From: Sedimentisphaerales bacterium | GTDB taxonomy: Bacteria; Planctomycetota; Phycisphaerae; Sedimentisphaerales; SG8-4 | DNA length: 7,130 bases | NCBI GenBank assembly: GCA_016928975.1 | Contig: JAFGJR010000168.1 | Span: 1 to 7,130 of the forward strand | Reading direction: 5' to 3' | Shown here: piece after piece, positions 1-5,122 of the stretch | Layout: every line of letters starts with the position of its first letter | Numbering within the stretch: the first letter of the stretch is position 1 | Translations under genes and position numbers: made by a program | Notes under the pieces: model-generated | Database searches by the model: none | What the model saw: only the letters and a program-made list of their open reading frames with translations | What the model was told of the DNA's origin: nothing

Positions 1-196
1 CCGGCTTCAAGGACAGATCGGTGCTGAAGAAGAAATCGTCTCGCTCTTTGCCCGTGGGGTCTCGGCTGATCACCAGCAACACCGGCGTCTTGGAGACGCG
101 GTACCACAGCACCGGGCGAGCGTAGATCGAACGCTTGCTGACTTTGCCCCGTTCGGTTGTGGTGACCGATTTCCACGAGAGGACGCGATGGGCCAG
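1..196 (-). pseudogene. DDE transposase remnant, N-terminally truncated
   Basis: Read on the minus strand, an uninterrupted frame runs from just after a stop (TTA at 197-199 on the plus strand) to the left edge. It contains segments such as SKRSIYARPVLWYR, then VLLVISRDPTGKERDD and FFFSTDLSLKP. This succession (an Ala-Arg-x-x-x-Trp-Tyr stretch, a strand ending in Arg-Asp-Pro, then Ser-Thr-Asp-Leu) is the pattern I associate with the C-terminal half of DDE transposases of IS701-like elements, where the aspartate of the STD segment would be a catalytic acid. The N-terminal half is absent: the frame closes at 197, where restriction-subunit sequence begins on the other strand. It is therefore a decayed element, not a functional gene. 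The rest, including the final glutamate, would lie left of the window. I see no terminal inverted repeat. The family assignment is from memory of the motif pattern. Confidence 0.5.
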
Positions 197-304
197 TTAC
201 AGATAGAGGTGGGCGCCCTGAGACGCCTGCAAGCCGAGACCACCTCCGAACTGGATGCCCTGCTGCCCTCCATCCTCGACAAAGCCTTCAAGGGAGAACT
301 GTGA
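188..304 (+). pseudogene. hsdS: C-terminal tail of a type I restriction specificity subunit (HsdS remnant)
   Basis: The last codons before TGA at 302-304 read LRRLQAETTSELDALLPSIL followed by DKAFKGEL. This is almost word for word the terminal helix and tail shared by many HsdS subunits, which recognise DNA for type I restriction-modification. An intact HsdS has roughly 400 residues with two target-recognition domains; only about 35 recognisable residues survive. The frame stays open upstream to the left edge, but that part (RLQGQIGAEEEIV and onward) has no HsdS character and overlaps the transposase remnant on the other strand, so the true similarity starts near 191. An ATG at 188 happens to open it, but nothing suggests translation. 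The stop lies 12 bases from the stop of the convergent flavodoxin gene. It implies that a restriction locus once occupied this spot and was lost by insertion and deletion. Confidence 0.6.
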
Positions 305-316
305 TGCGGGCAGGCG

Positions 317-793
317 TCACGGGAAGAGGCGCTTCGTCAGTTCGGCGACACGCTGGCCTCGGCGGGTGCATTGCTGCTTGACCTTCTCGTCGGGTCGGCC
401 GATAGAGAGCGGGCCGTAATGGGCGCCTTGGGGGTCGCCCTGGATGACCATGCCTGCGATCAACATGGCTTCGAGAATGCCCATCACCGTGGTCTCGCTG
501 CCGCCGCCGGTGTTGGCGGAGCTGGAGAATGCGGCGCCGACTTTGCCGTTCAGTTGGCCGTGCCGGCCGACCAGGTCGTCGATCAACTGTTTCACCGGGG
601 CGCCCATCTGGCCGTAGTAGCAGGGCGACCCGATCACGACGGCGTCATAGCTTGGCACGTCGTCGGCCTTGACCTTGTCCACCGGCTTGCACTCGGTCTT
701 GAGTCCCGCGTCGTTCATCGCCTTGGCGATCGTCTCGCCCATTTCCTTCGTGTTTCCGCTTCGCGAGTAGTAGATCACAATTCCCTTTGCCAT
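317..793 (-). CDS. flavodoxin-fold protein (flavodoxin / NAD(P)H:quinone oxidoreductase-like)
   Basis: The product is 158 residues and is predicted to be a cytosolic FMN protein. Residues 4-15 (GIVIYYSRSGNT) are a first beta strand followed by the phosphate-binding loop of flavodoxins. GSPCYYGQMGAPVK (55-68) is the second flavin-contacting loop, as in WrbA/NQO-type proteins. SSSANTGGGSETT (90-102), followed by MGILEAMLIAGMVIQGD, matches the third loop and helix of that group, where flavodoxin-fold reductases bind the isoalloxazine ring. The ATG at 793 is preceded by AAAGGG six bases upstream; a longer in-frame start at 865 would only add 24 low-complexity residues. It is shorter than WrbA (about 200 residues), so a flavodoxin-like electron carrier or a small quinone/metal reductase are both possible. 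DUF302 and DUF4405 neighbours fit a redox or stress role, which is inference. The electron partner cannot be told. Confidence 0.85.
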   Translation of the reverse strand: MAKGIVIYYSRSGNTKEMGETIAKAMNDAGLKTECKPVDKVKADDVPSYDAVVIGSPCYYGQMGAPVKQLIDDLVGRHGQLNGKVGAAFSSSANTGGGSETTVMGILEAMLIAGMVIQGDPQGAHYGPLSIGRPDEKVKQQCTRRGQRVAELTKRLFP

Positions 794-885
794 GCCCAGC
801 CCTTTCGACAGTTGCGCGACCCGGCCGAACGCCCGATGGTCGGCCCTCACATGCCGACACTGCACAGGCCGCGAATTCCACGTTC

Positions 886-914
886 ATCCTACACTCCCGC
901 CCGCCCTCAGGCAA
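886..914 (-). promoter_or_regulatory. sigma-70-type promoter candidate for the flavodoxin gene
   Basis: On the minus strand TTGCCT (914-909) is separated by 17 bases from TAGGAT (891-886). Each hexamer matches four of six consensus positions. Transcription would begin near 879, giving a leader of about 85 bases before the ATG at 793. Matches of this quality arise by chance in a few hundred bases, so support comes mainly from position and exact spacing. Confidence 0.35.
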
Positions 915-1050
915 ACCATTCCACCACATCCCCATCAGTTGACGGCTGTCAGTTCGTCTGCGGCGCCCTACCGTGTGGTGTTGCGGTCCACAGAGATGTT
1001 ATTCGCCGTGCTCCTGCACAGCCTCGTCGCCAGGCGGTGCAGTCGCCCGG

Positions 1051-1092
1051 TCGGGGGCGAGGCTGGCTCGCGTCCCGACGCTCTGACAGCGT
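1051..1092 (-). terminator. GC-rich hairpins just after the DUF302 stop, possible terminator
   Basis: Two adjoining hairpins follow the DUF302 stop (TGA at 1096-1094 on the minus strand). The first pairs ACGCT with AGCGT around a five-base loop (1078-1092). The second is stronger: on the plus strand TCGGG-G-GCGAG pairs with CTCGC-GT-CCCGA (1051-1061 with 1067-1078), giving ten base pairs with a small internal loop and a GCTGG loop. No run of uridines follows, so it is not a textbook intrinsic terminator. It could reduce read-through or protect the 3' end of the DUF302 transcript. Confidence 0.4.
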
Positions 1093-1093
1093 T

Positions 1094-1477
1094 TCATCCG
1101 CATGCCTTGTCGATGATACGCACGATCGTCTCCTCCACCTCCTGCGCCACCGGCGCCAGATCGGGGCTGCCGAAGAGCTGGAGCAGCACCGTCGGTTTGA
1201 GGGTGGCGACTTTGACCTTGCCGGCGTCTTCGTAGACGGAGATTCGACAAGGCAGCGCCGTCGAGATTGCCATGTTGGCTTCCAGCACGCTCTTGGCTTT
1301 GCCCGGGTTGCAGACTTCCACGATCAGACACTCTCGCTGGAAGTCCACGCCCTTGGCGAGCATTTTTTCCTTCAAGTCGTGGACGCCGAGAACGCCGAAC
1401 TTGTTCTCCGCCGCGGCGGTCTTGATGCGCTCGACCACCTCTTTCGCGCCGCCGGTGGTTTCTTTGACGTACAACAT
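1094..1477 (-). CDS. DUF302 domain protein
   Basis: The product is 127 residues, nearly all one DUF302 domain (Pfam PF03625). Recognisable segments are the N-terminal VVERIKTAAAENKFGVLGVHDL (split as residues 14-24 and 25-35), FQRECLIVEVCNPGKAKSVL (46-65), then ALPCRISVYEDAGKVKVATL (74-93) and KPTVLLQLFG (94-103). These are the diagnostic 'cNP..A' and 'LPCRi.vye..g.v...t..P' blocks of the family. Biochemical function is unknown; structures show a small alpha/beta fold. The ATG at 1477 was chosen because a near-perfect AAAGGAGG sits nine bases upstream; a start at 1582 would add 35 residues without family character. No signal peptide or membrane segment is seen, so it is probably cytosolic. 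Cysteines occur at 50, 56, 77 and 126; Cys77 lies in the conserved LPC motif. It diverges from the DUF4405-like gene. Confidence 0.85.
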   Translation of the reverse strand: MLYVKETTGGAKEVVERIKTAAAENKFGVLGVHDLKEKMLAKGVDFQRECLIVEVCNPGKAKSVLEANMAISTALPCRISVYEDAGKVKVATLKPTVLLQLFGSPDLAPVAQEVEETIVRIIDKACG

Positions 1478-1533
1478 GTGCCGAGGCCTCCTTTCTGATC
1501 GTGCCGCGCCACGGGCTTCGTGGACATCCTGTA

Positions 1534-1561
1534 TTCGCACGCCGGACGAGTGGAGTATAAT
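1534..1561 (+). promoter_or_regulatory. sigma-70-type promoter candidate for the DUF4405-like gene
   Basis: TTCGCA (1534-1539) and a perfect TATAAT (1556-1561) are spaced by 16 bases. Transcription would begin near 1568, giving a long leader of about 147 bases before the ATG at 1715. The leader carries the hairpin at 1585-1603. The perfect -10 is the strongest part of this call. Confidence 0.4.
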
Positions 1562-1582
1562 GGCAAGTGCCGCACAGGGCAA
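1554..1582 (-). promoter_or_regulatory. sigma-70-type promoter candidate for the DUF302 gene
   Basis: On the minus strand TTGCCC (1582-1577) is followed after exactly 17 bases by TATACT (1559-1554), a five-of-six -10 match with a four-of-six -35. Transcription would start near 1547, leaving a leader of about 70 bases. Its -35 resembles that of the flavodoxin promoter candidate (TTGCCT). Its -10 overlaps the -10 of the opposing promoter. Confidence 0.5.
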
Positions 1583-1584
1583 AT

Positions 1585-1603
1585 GCGTGCAGGTGACGCA
1601 CGC
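1585..1603. repeat. inverted repeat GCGTGC-N7-GCACGC in the divergent spacer
   Basis: Two perfect six-base arms flank AGGTGAC. The repeat sits just upstream of the -35 candidate of the DUF302 gene and inside the predicted leader of the DUF4405-like gene. It could be an operator for a dimeric regulator or an RNA hairpin; the sequence does not decide. Confidence 0.35.
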
Positions 1604-1714
1604 CGTGACTCTCGATGCAGGCCCGGGTCCGGGGTGTGGATGAAGTGAGTAGGTGACGATGCTGGCCCACGGAATGCGAAGCAGGTTGGCGGACAGTTCG
1701 AAGGAGTGACCCCG

Positions 1715-1933
1715 ATGCAGAAGAACACTATGTTCAAAATCGTCAATCCGATCATAGCCGTGCTGATTCTCTCTCAGGGTCTCTCCGGTCTGTTCCGGGA
1801 CCGGCTCTCACAGGAGGCATTCGAGTGGGTCCACGAGGGCGGCGGAATCCTTCTGCTCGTCGGTGTCGCCGTCCACGTCATCCTCAACTGGAGCTGGGTC
1901 CGCGCCAATCTGCTGCCTCGCAAAGGCCATTAG
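1715..1933 (+). CDS. small DUF4405-like membrane protein
   Basis: The product is 72 residues with two predicted membrane helices: residues 8-25 (IVNPIIAVLILSQGLSGL) and about 42-58 (GGGILLLVGVAVHVILN), the latter followed by WSWVRANLLPRK. The second helix carries His40 and His54, fourteen apart, and ends in LNWSWV. This His...Gly...His-x-x-LNW-x-W pattern is what I recall for DUF4405 proteins, a family of small membrane proteins seen near redox enzymes in anaerobes; its function is unknown. The ATG at 1715 is preceded by AAGGAG with an eight-base spacer; the in-frame GTG at 1706 overlaps that ribosome site and is unlikely. The positive residues after the second helix suggest a cytoplasmic C-terminus. 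Heme binding by the histidines is possible but inferred. It converges on the HPr-like gene, with an inverted repeat between them. Confidence 0.75.
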   Translation: MQKNTMFKIVNPIIAVLILSQGLSGLFRDRLSQEAFEWVHEGGGILLLVGVAVHVILNWSWVRANLLPRKGH

Positions 1934-1989
1934 ACCCCTCATGCGACATGCCCGGCCGTGTCACGCAGGCATACAGTCGCACGCCCCTG

Positions 1990-2080
1990 GAATCTGGGAC
2001 GCGCGGTTCCACTGCCGCTCCCGTTCTTCGTGTAGTCTTCGGGGTCACCGGCTGCCGCGCGTCAACTTCGTTGGAGATTC
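1990..2080. repeat. long inverted repeat between convergent genes
   Basis: GACGCGCGG (1998-2006) is the exact reverse complement of CCGCGCGTC (2055-2063), and outside it GAATCT (1990-1995) is the exact reverse complement of AGATTC (2075-2080). The outer pairing is separated from the inner by 2 bases on one side and 11 on the other; the loop is 48 bases. The right outer arm ends one base before the stop codon of the HPr-like gene. A fifteen-base-pair interrupted stem here could act as a bidirectional 3'-end structure for both convergent transcripts. There is no T-run. A folded or degenerate mobile repeat is the alternative. Confidence 0.5.
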
Positions 2081-3622
2081 TCACCGGCGCAGGTAGGCGA
2101 GCTTCTCGGGCAGGGCGATGTTGTTGCCGAAGTTGTCCTCGCCGTAGCCGTACTGGGCGAGCAGGCGGATGTCGGCGAGCACTCGCTTGTCCCCGGTGAA
2201 CTGGGCGGTCATGTCCGTCTCGATATCGATCTTGCCCATCGCCAGGAGCCGGCCGGTCTCGCCGGTGACTCTCTCGATCAAGGTGCCTTCGCCCCGGCCG
2301 GAATGTTCGGGAATATCCAGCGGCTGCTCGTACATGATGAGCTTGCCTTTCTGGGCGAGGGCGAGGATCGTGCTGCGGACCAGGGCGGTCACGTCCTCGC
2401 AGGTGGAGCCGTCGGGGACGAGCTGGAGGCGGACGATCTCCTTGGCCAGCCAGCGGCGTTTCTGGGCGTTGATCATCTCGTTGGCGCGGAACAAATCGAG
2501 CGGCAGGCCGGCGTCGTAGACCTCGTCGCCGAGCATCATCTGGACCTTGCTGCCGTAGTGGGAAACGAGCTTGGCGATGAGGGTGGAGGGCCGGACGTGG
2601 AACCCGCGGTACTTGGGGATGGGGACCTCGATGCGCCCGACCTCCGCGTAGCGCTTCAGCATCTCCTGGCACAGGCTCACCGTGCAGCCGATGTACAGGT
2701 CGATGAACGTGATAGAGTAGTTCATCAGCACGGCCAGCAGGGCCTCGGCGGAGATCAGCCGGTGCGCGAACGGCGGGGCGATGCAGGGCTCCTTGTTCAC
2801 GTGCCGCTCATAATAATGGGCAAATGCGGTCGCGATTCTCAGCAGGTGGAACACGACGCTGGCGTGGCCGCGCAGGACCGCCAGGTCCGGGTCCTTGCGC
2901 TCCACCTCCGTGCCGGAGACGTACGTGTCGTATTTCGACTGGAGGTTGTGGAAGCGAAATTCGAGGCTGCGCAAGCGTTCCTCGGTGAGCGATGCCGCCA
3001 CGCAGAGAGCGTACTCCTCCTGTCTGGCTCGGCTGGCGGCGCGAACGTCCTCGCTTTCGGAGGCCAGGTTCAGGAAGGCCGTGGCCAGCAGTGCGACGGT
3101 CTCGGCGACACTCTCGCTGCGGCGGGCCCGGCAGTCGTGCGGCAGGTGGCCGGTGAGCTGAAGCTCCGCGTAGGCCTCCCCGATGTTGTCGCTCGACGGA
3201 ATCTTCAGGTTCAGCCCCTGTGCCTTGTCCACCATTTCCCGGGCGGCGCTGAGAATGACGCTGTTGATGAACTTGAGGGTCGCATCCGTCGCCGTGGCGA
3301 AGTCCTTGGATACAGGCATCAGACGGTAGGTGGGCAGGCGGTGGCGAATGTGAAGCAGTTCGTAGCCGACATCGGCGAACAGCTTGAAGCCGGCCGTCAG
3401 GGATCGCAGGTTACACCACGTGCAGCACTTGTCTGCGTCGTACGTGTCCAGGAATTCCTCCAATTGCATCGCCTGAGACAGCAGCTCGCCCGCCAGCGGG
3501 CGGGTGAAGGTCTCGTCGAGTTGACTGCATTGGGAGAGGTAATTCACCAGTGCCAGCAGGGGCTGTGCCCGTCGCTCGACCAGGGCTCGAAAGTCGTCCT
3601 CGTTCACCCGACCTGTAACCAT
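2081..3622 (-). CDS. large protein with an embedded HPr-like domain
   Basis: The product is 513 residues and has no signal peptide or membrane segment. Residues 335-346 (IPKYRGFHVRPS) and the following TLIAKLVSHYGSKVQMML (347-364) match the start of phosphocarrier HPr, in which the histidine of G-x-H-x-R-P is phosphorylated at N1; His342 is the counterpart. The HPr-like region spans about 330-422. The place of the HPr serine (NLKSIMG in Bacillus subtilis) reads DAGLPLDLFRAN, with a longer insertion (NEMINAQKRRWLAKEI), so control by an HPr kinase is unlikely. Residues 1-330 are helix-rich and unrecognised, with a CCTWC cluster (66-70). Residues 423-513 are also unrecognised. The ATG at 3622 has only a poor ribosome site; 24 bases separate it from the LolA-like gene, so coupled translation is plausible. 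A regulatory or scaffold role receiving phosphate is inferred, not shown. Confidence 0.75.
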   Translation of the reverse strand: MVTGRVNEDDFRALVERRAQPLLALVNYLSQCSQLDETFTRPLAGELLSQAMQLEEFLDTYDADKCCTWCNLRSLTAGFKLFADVGYELLHIRHRLPTYRLMPVSKDFATATDATLKFINSVILSAAREMVDKAQGLNLKIPSSDNIGEAYAELQLTGHLPHDCRARRSESVAETVALLATAFLNLASESEDVRAASRARQEEYALCVAASLTEERLRSLEFRFHNLQSKYDTYVSGTEVERKDPDLAVLRGHASVVFHLLRIATAFAHYYERHVNKEPCIAPPFAHRLISAEALLAVLMNYSITFIDLYIGCTVSLCQEMLKRYAEVGRIEVPIPKYRGFHVRPSTLIAKLVSHYGSKVQMMLGDEVYDAGLPLDLFRANEMINAQKRRWLAKEIVRLQLVPDGSTCEDVTALVRSTILALAQKGKLIMYEQPLDIPEHSGRGEGTLIERVTGETGRLLAMGKIDIETDMTAQFTGDKRVLADIRLLAQYGYGEDNFGNNIALPEKLAYLRR

Positions 3623-3646
3623 CGTTCTTGCACCGCCCTCATTGCC

Positions 3647-4474
3647 TCATTTGACGGAGTCCTGCGGCTTCGACAGCGGAATCGTCTCCACCGAGAAGCT
3701 CACAGGAATACTAACCTGAAATACGCTCTTGTCGAGGCCCGTGTTTGCTTTCGGTTCGAGCAGCTTGATCTCATACGTCTCGCCAACATCCTCCTCCGCG
3801 CCGACGGCGAACACCCTGGCGGGCAGCCCGACGGTCTTGTCGATCCAGAAATCGATTGCGCTATAGTCCTCTTTGTAGATGGAATCGGGCTTGACCTTCA
3901 AGTGGAGGTGGTTGAATCGCGACGATTCCGCCGGCTCGTCGGCCGCCAGGTCGATCTCGAACTGCTTGTGCAGATCCTCGACTTTCGAGAATCCGAACAT
4001 GGGGACCTGGCGGCTGGCCAGGGCGAAGGCGTCCACCGGCTTGTTCGGTTCGGCGATCTGGCGCCGCTCGACGCTCTCGGTCTTGTAGCTGATCTGCTGA
4101 AGCCACACGCCGTCGAAGACAACCTGCTCCCGGTACTCCTGCTGGGGCTCGTCGTCCTGCTGCAAGGCGAGGAAGTCGACTCGCAGATAGGATCGGCCGT
4201 CAAACCTGGCGTAGTACAGGTTGCCACTGCGGCGTGTCTTCGATTCGAGCAGCGTCTGGGTGACGACGTAGTCCACCTTGCACTCGTAGGATTTCAGCTC
4301 CACTGCTTTCTTGTGCAATCCCTCCAGGACGGTTTCCAGCGGACTGCTGCCGGCGTCCTGCTTCTGGACATGGCACGCGGCGGCGTTGGGATCCACCGGA
4401 GAGTCTTGACTGTAGGATAGGTTGGCCGCAAATGAAAGGCCAATGATGGCTCCTGCGATGACGTTTCGATGCAT
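3647..4474 (-). CDS. exported LolA-like protein
   Basis: The product is 275 residues. Residues 1-22 are a Sec signal peptide: MHRN, a hydrophobic core (VIAGAIIGLSFAANL), then SYS before QD, where cleavage is likely. There is no lipobox, since the first cysteine (34) lies in hydrophilic sequence, so a soluble periplasmic protein is expected. The mature part resembles the LolA/LppX half-barrel that binds acyl chains: a helix LETVLEGLHKKAVELKSYEC (46-65), strands around SGNLYYARFDG and SYLRVDF, then VVFDGVWL (118-125) and DFWIDKTVGLPARV (208-221), which is the typical 'l.vD..tglP.r' strand. LolA carries lipoproteins across the periplasm; this divergent relative may carry lipid or another hydrophobic ligand. 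GAGAGGA lies seven bases before the ATG. It sits between the HAD and HPr-like genes with gaps of 12 and 24 bases. Confidence 0.7.
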   Translation of the reverse strand: MHRNVIAGAIIGLSFAANLSYSQDSPVDPNAAACHVQKQDAGSSPLETVLEGLHKKAVELKSYECKVDYVVTQTLLESKTRRSGNLYYARFDGRSYLRVDFLALQQDDEPQQEYREQVVFDGVWLQQISYKTESVERRQIAEPNKPVDAFALASRQVPMFGFSKVEDLHKQFEIDLAADEPAESSRFNHLHLKVKPDSIYKEDYSAIDFWIDKTVGLPARVFAVGAEEDVGETYEIKLLEPKANTGLDKSVFQVSIPVSFSVETIPLSKPQDSVK

Positions 4475-4486
4475 TTCCTTGTCCTC

Positions 4487-5095
4487 TCAGGACTCAGTTC
4501 CTTCGATAGAATTCTTATCGTCAACGATTTGGAGGATCTCGCGTAGATTCTCGATGACAAAATCCGCGTGCGGAGCGAATTCCGGGGCTCGGGGGTGGTT
4601 GGCCAGCAGCACAGGGACGGCGCCCGCCGCACGGGCGCACAGCAGGTCGTGCAGATAATCCCCCACCAGCAGACTCTCCGCCGATTGCACCCCAAAGCAT
4701 TGACACAGGTGTCGTACTCCGAACGCGTCCGGTTTCACCGGGCCGTCTTCGCGTCCCACGATTGCGTCGAACTGTACGTGGTGCCTCTCACCGATGGCGA
4801 CGGCGTTGCATTTGCGGTTGCGAGTGAGGATGCCGATCTGGATGCCCCGGCGGCGCAACTCGTCCAGCGTTTCCCGGACGCCGACGTTCAGCTTCGAGGC
4901 GGCCAGGGCTTTGTCCTCATGTGAGTGAAGGATCGCTTCCGCCCGCTGTCGCTGCTCGGGCGACATCTTCTCCATGATCTCCAGAATGGGCCCACTCTCG
5001 CGCGCCACCCCAATCTCCTCGCGGATCGCGTCGAAGTCGAGATACGGCTCCGTGATTGTTCCGTCCAGGTCGAAGATCACTGCTCTTATCGGCAT
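4487..5095 (-). CDS. HAD-superfamily phosphatase (phosphoglycolate phosphatase-like, subfamily IA)
   Basis: The product is 202 residues, the usual size of small HAD hydrolases. All four catalytic motifs are present: motif I FDLDGT (8-13; Asp9 nucleophile, Asp11 acid/base), motif II threonine in ILTRN (Thr91), motif III lysine in GPVKPD (Lys121), and motif IV GDYLHD (Asp146 and Asp150, metal-binding). The alpha-helical cap lies between motifs I and II (about 20-85). The enzyme should be a magnesium-dependent, cytosolic phosphomonoester hydrolase. It most resembles Gph/PpaX-type proteins, but the substrate cannot be read from sequence. The ATG at 5095 has no strong ribosome site and lies 27 bases after the LysR stop. 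It precedes the LolA-like gene by 12 bases, so an operon is likely. In Bacillus subtilis a related HAD enzyme, PpaX, is encoded in the hprK operon; whether the HPr-like neighbour makes that parallel meaningful is speculation. Confidence 0.9.
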   Translation of the reverse strand: MPIRAVIFDLDGTITEPYLDFDAIREEIGVARESGPILEIMEKMSPEQRQRAEAILHSHEDKALAASKLNVGVRETLDELRRRGIQIGILTRNRKCNAVAIGERHHVQFDAIVGREDGPVKPDAFGVRHLCQCFGVQSAESLLVGDYLHDLLCARAAGAVPVLLANHPRAPEFAPHADFVIENLREILQIVDDKNSIEGTES

Positions 5096-5122
5096 ACGTA
5101 CGTCAGTTCCCGTGCGGGGTTC

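Larger units (their letters stand above)
794..1093. other. 300-base intergenic region between the flavodoxin and DUF302 genes
   Basis: No convincing coding region was found on either strand; the open frames crossing it are out-of-frame extensions over its neighbours. It holds the flavodoxin promoter candidate at 886-914 and the GC-rich hairpins at 1051-1092. The stretch between about 915 and 1050 shows nothing I can assign. Confidence 0.6.

Noticed and set aside
191..316. Possible CRISPR, tRNA or attachment site at the left scar
   Set aside because: No repeated units, cloverleaf or direct repeats flank the scar.
794..865. N-terminal extension of the flavodoxin gene to the upstream ATG at 865
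   Set aside because: The added 24 residues have no family similarity and the ATG at 793 has a good ribosome site and begins exactly at the first beta strand.
371..1498. A 375-codon plus-strand open frame
   Set aside because: It is antisense to the flavodoxin and DUF302 genes, both supported by family motifs and ribosome sites. It is low in recognisable features and biased to His, Arg, Ala and Val.
1960..2030. Resemblance to dispersed short repeats with a HAGIQS...WDARF-type translation
   Set aside because: The likeness is suggestive of a known class of intergenic repeat, but only a single degenerate copy is present here, so I do not call it beyond the inverted repeat.
1884..2672. A 262-codon minus-strand open frame
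   Set aside because: It runs in another frame over the end of the HPr-like gene; its Arg/Pro-rich translation is typical of frame-shifted GC-rich DNA.
2303..4420. A 705-codon plus-strand open frame
   Set aside because: It lies antisense to both the HPr-like and LolA-like genes and crosses their junction. It shows no recognisable domain, and its composition (rich in Gly, Val, Arg, Leu, Asp, Gln) is what antisense reading of GC-rich codons gives.
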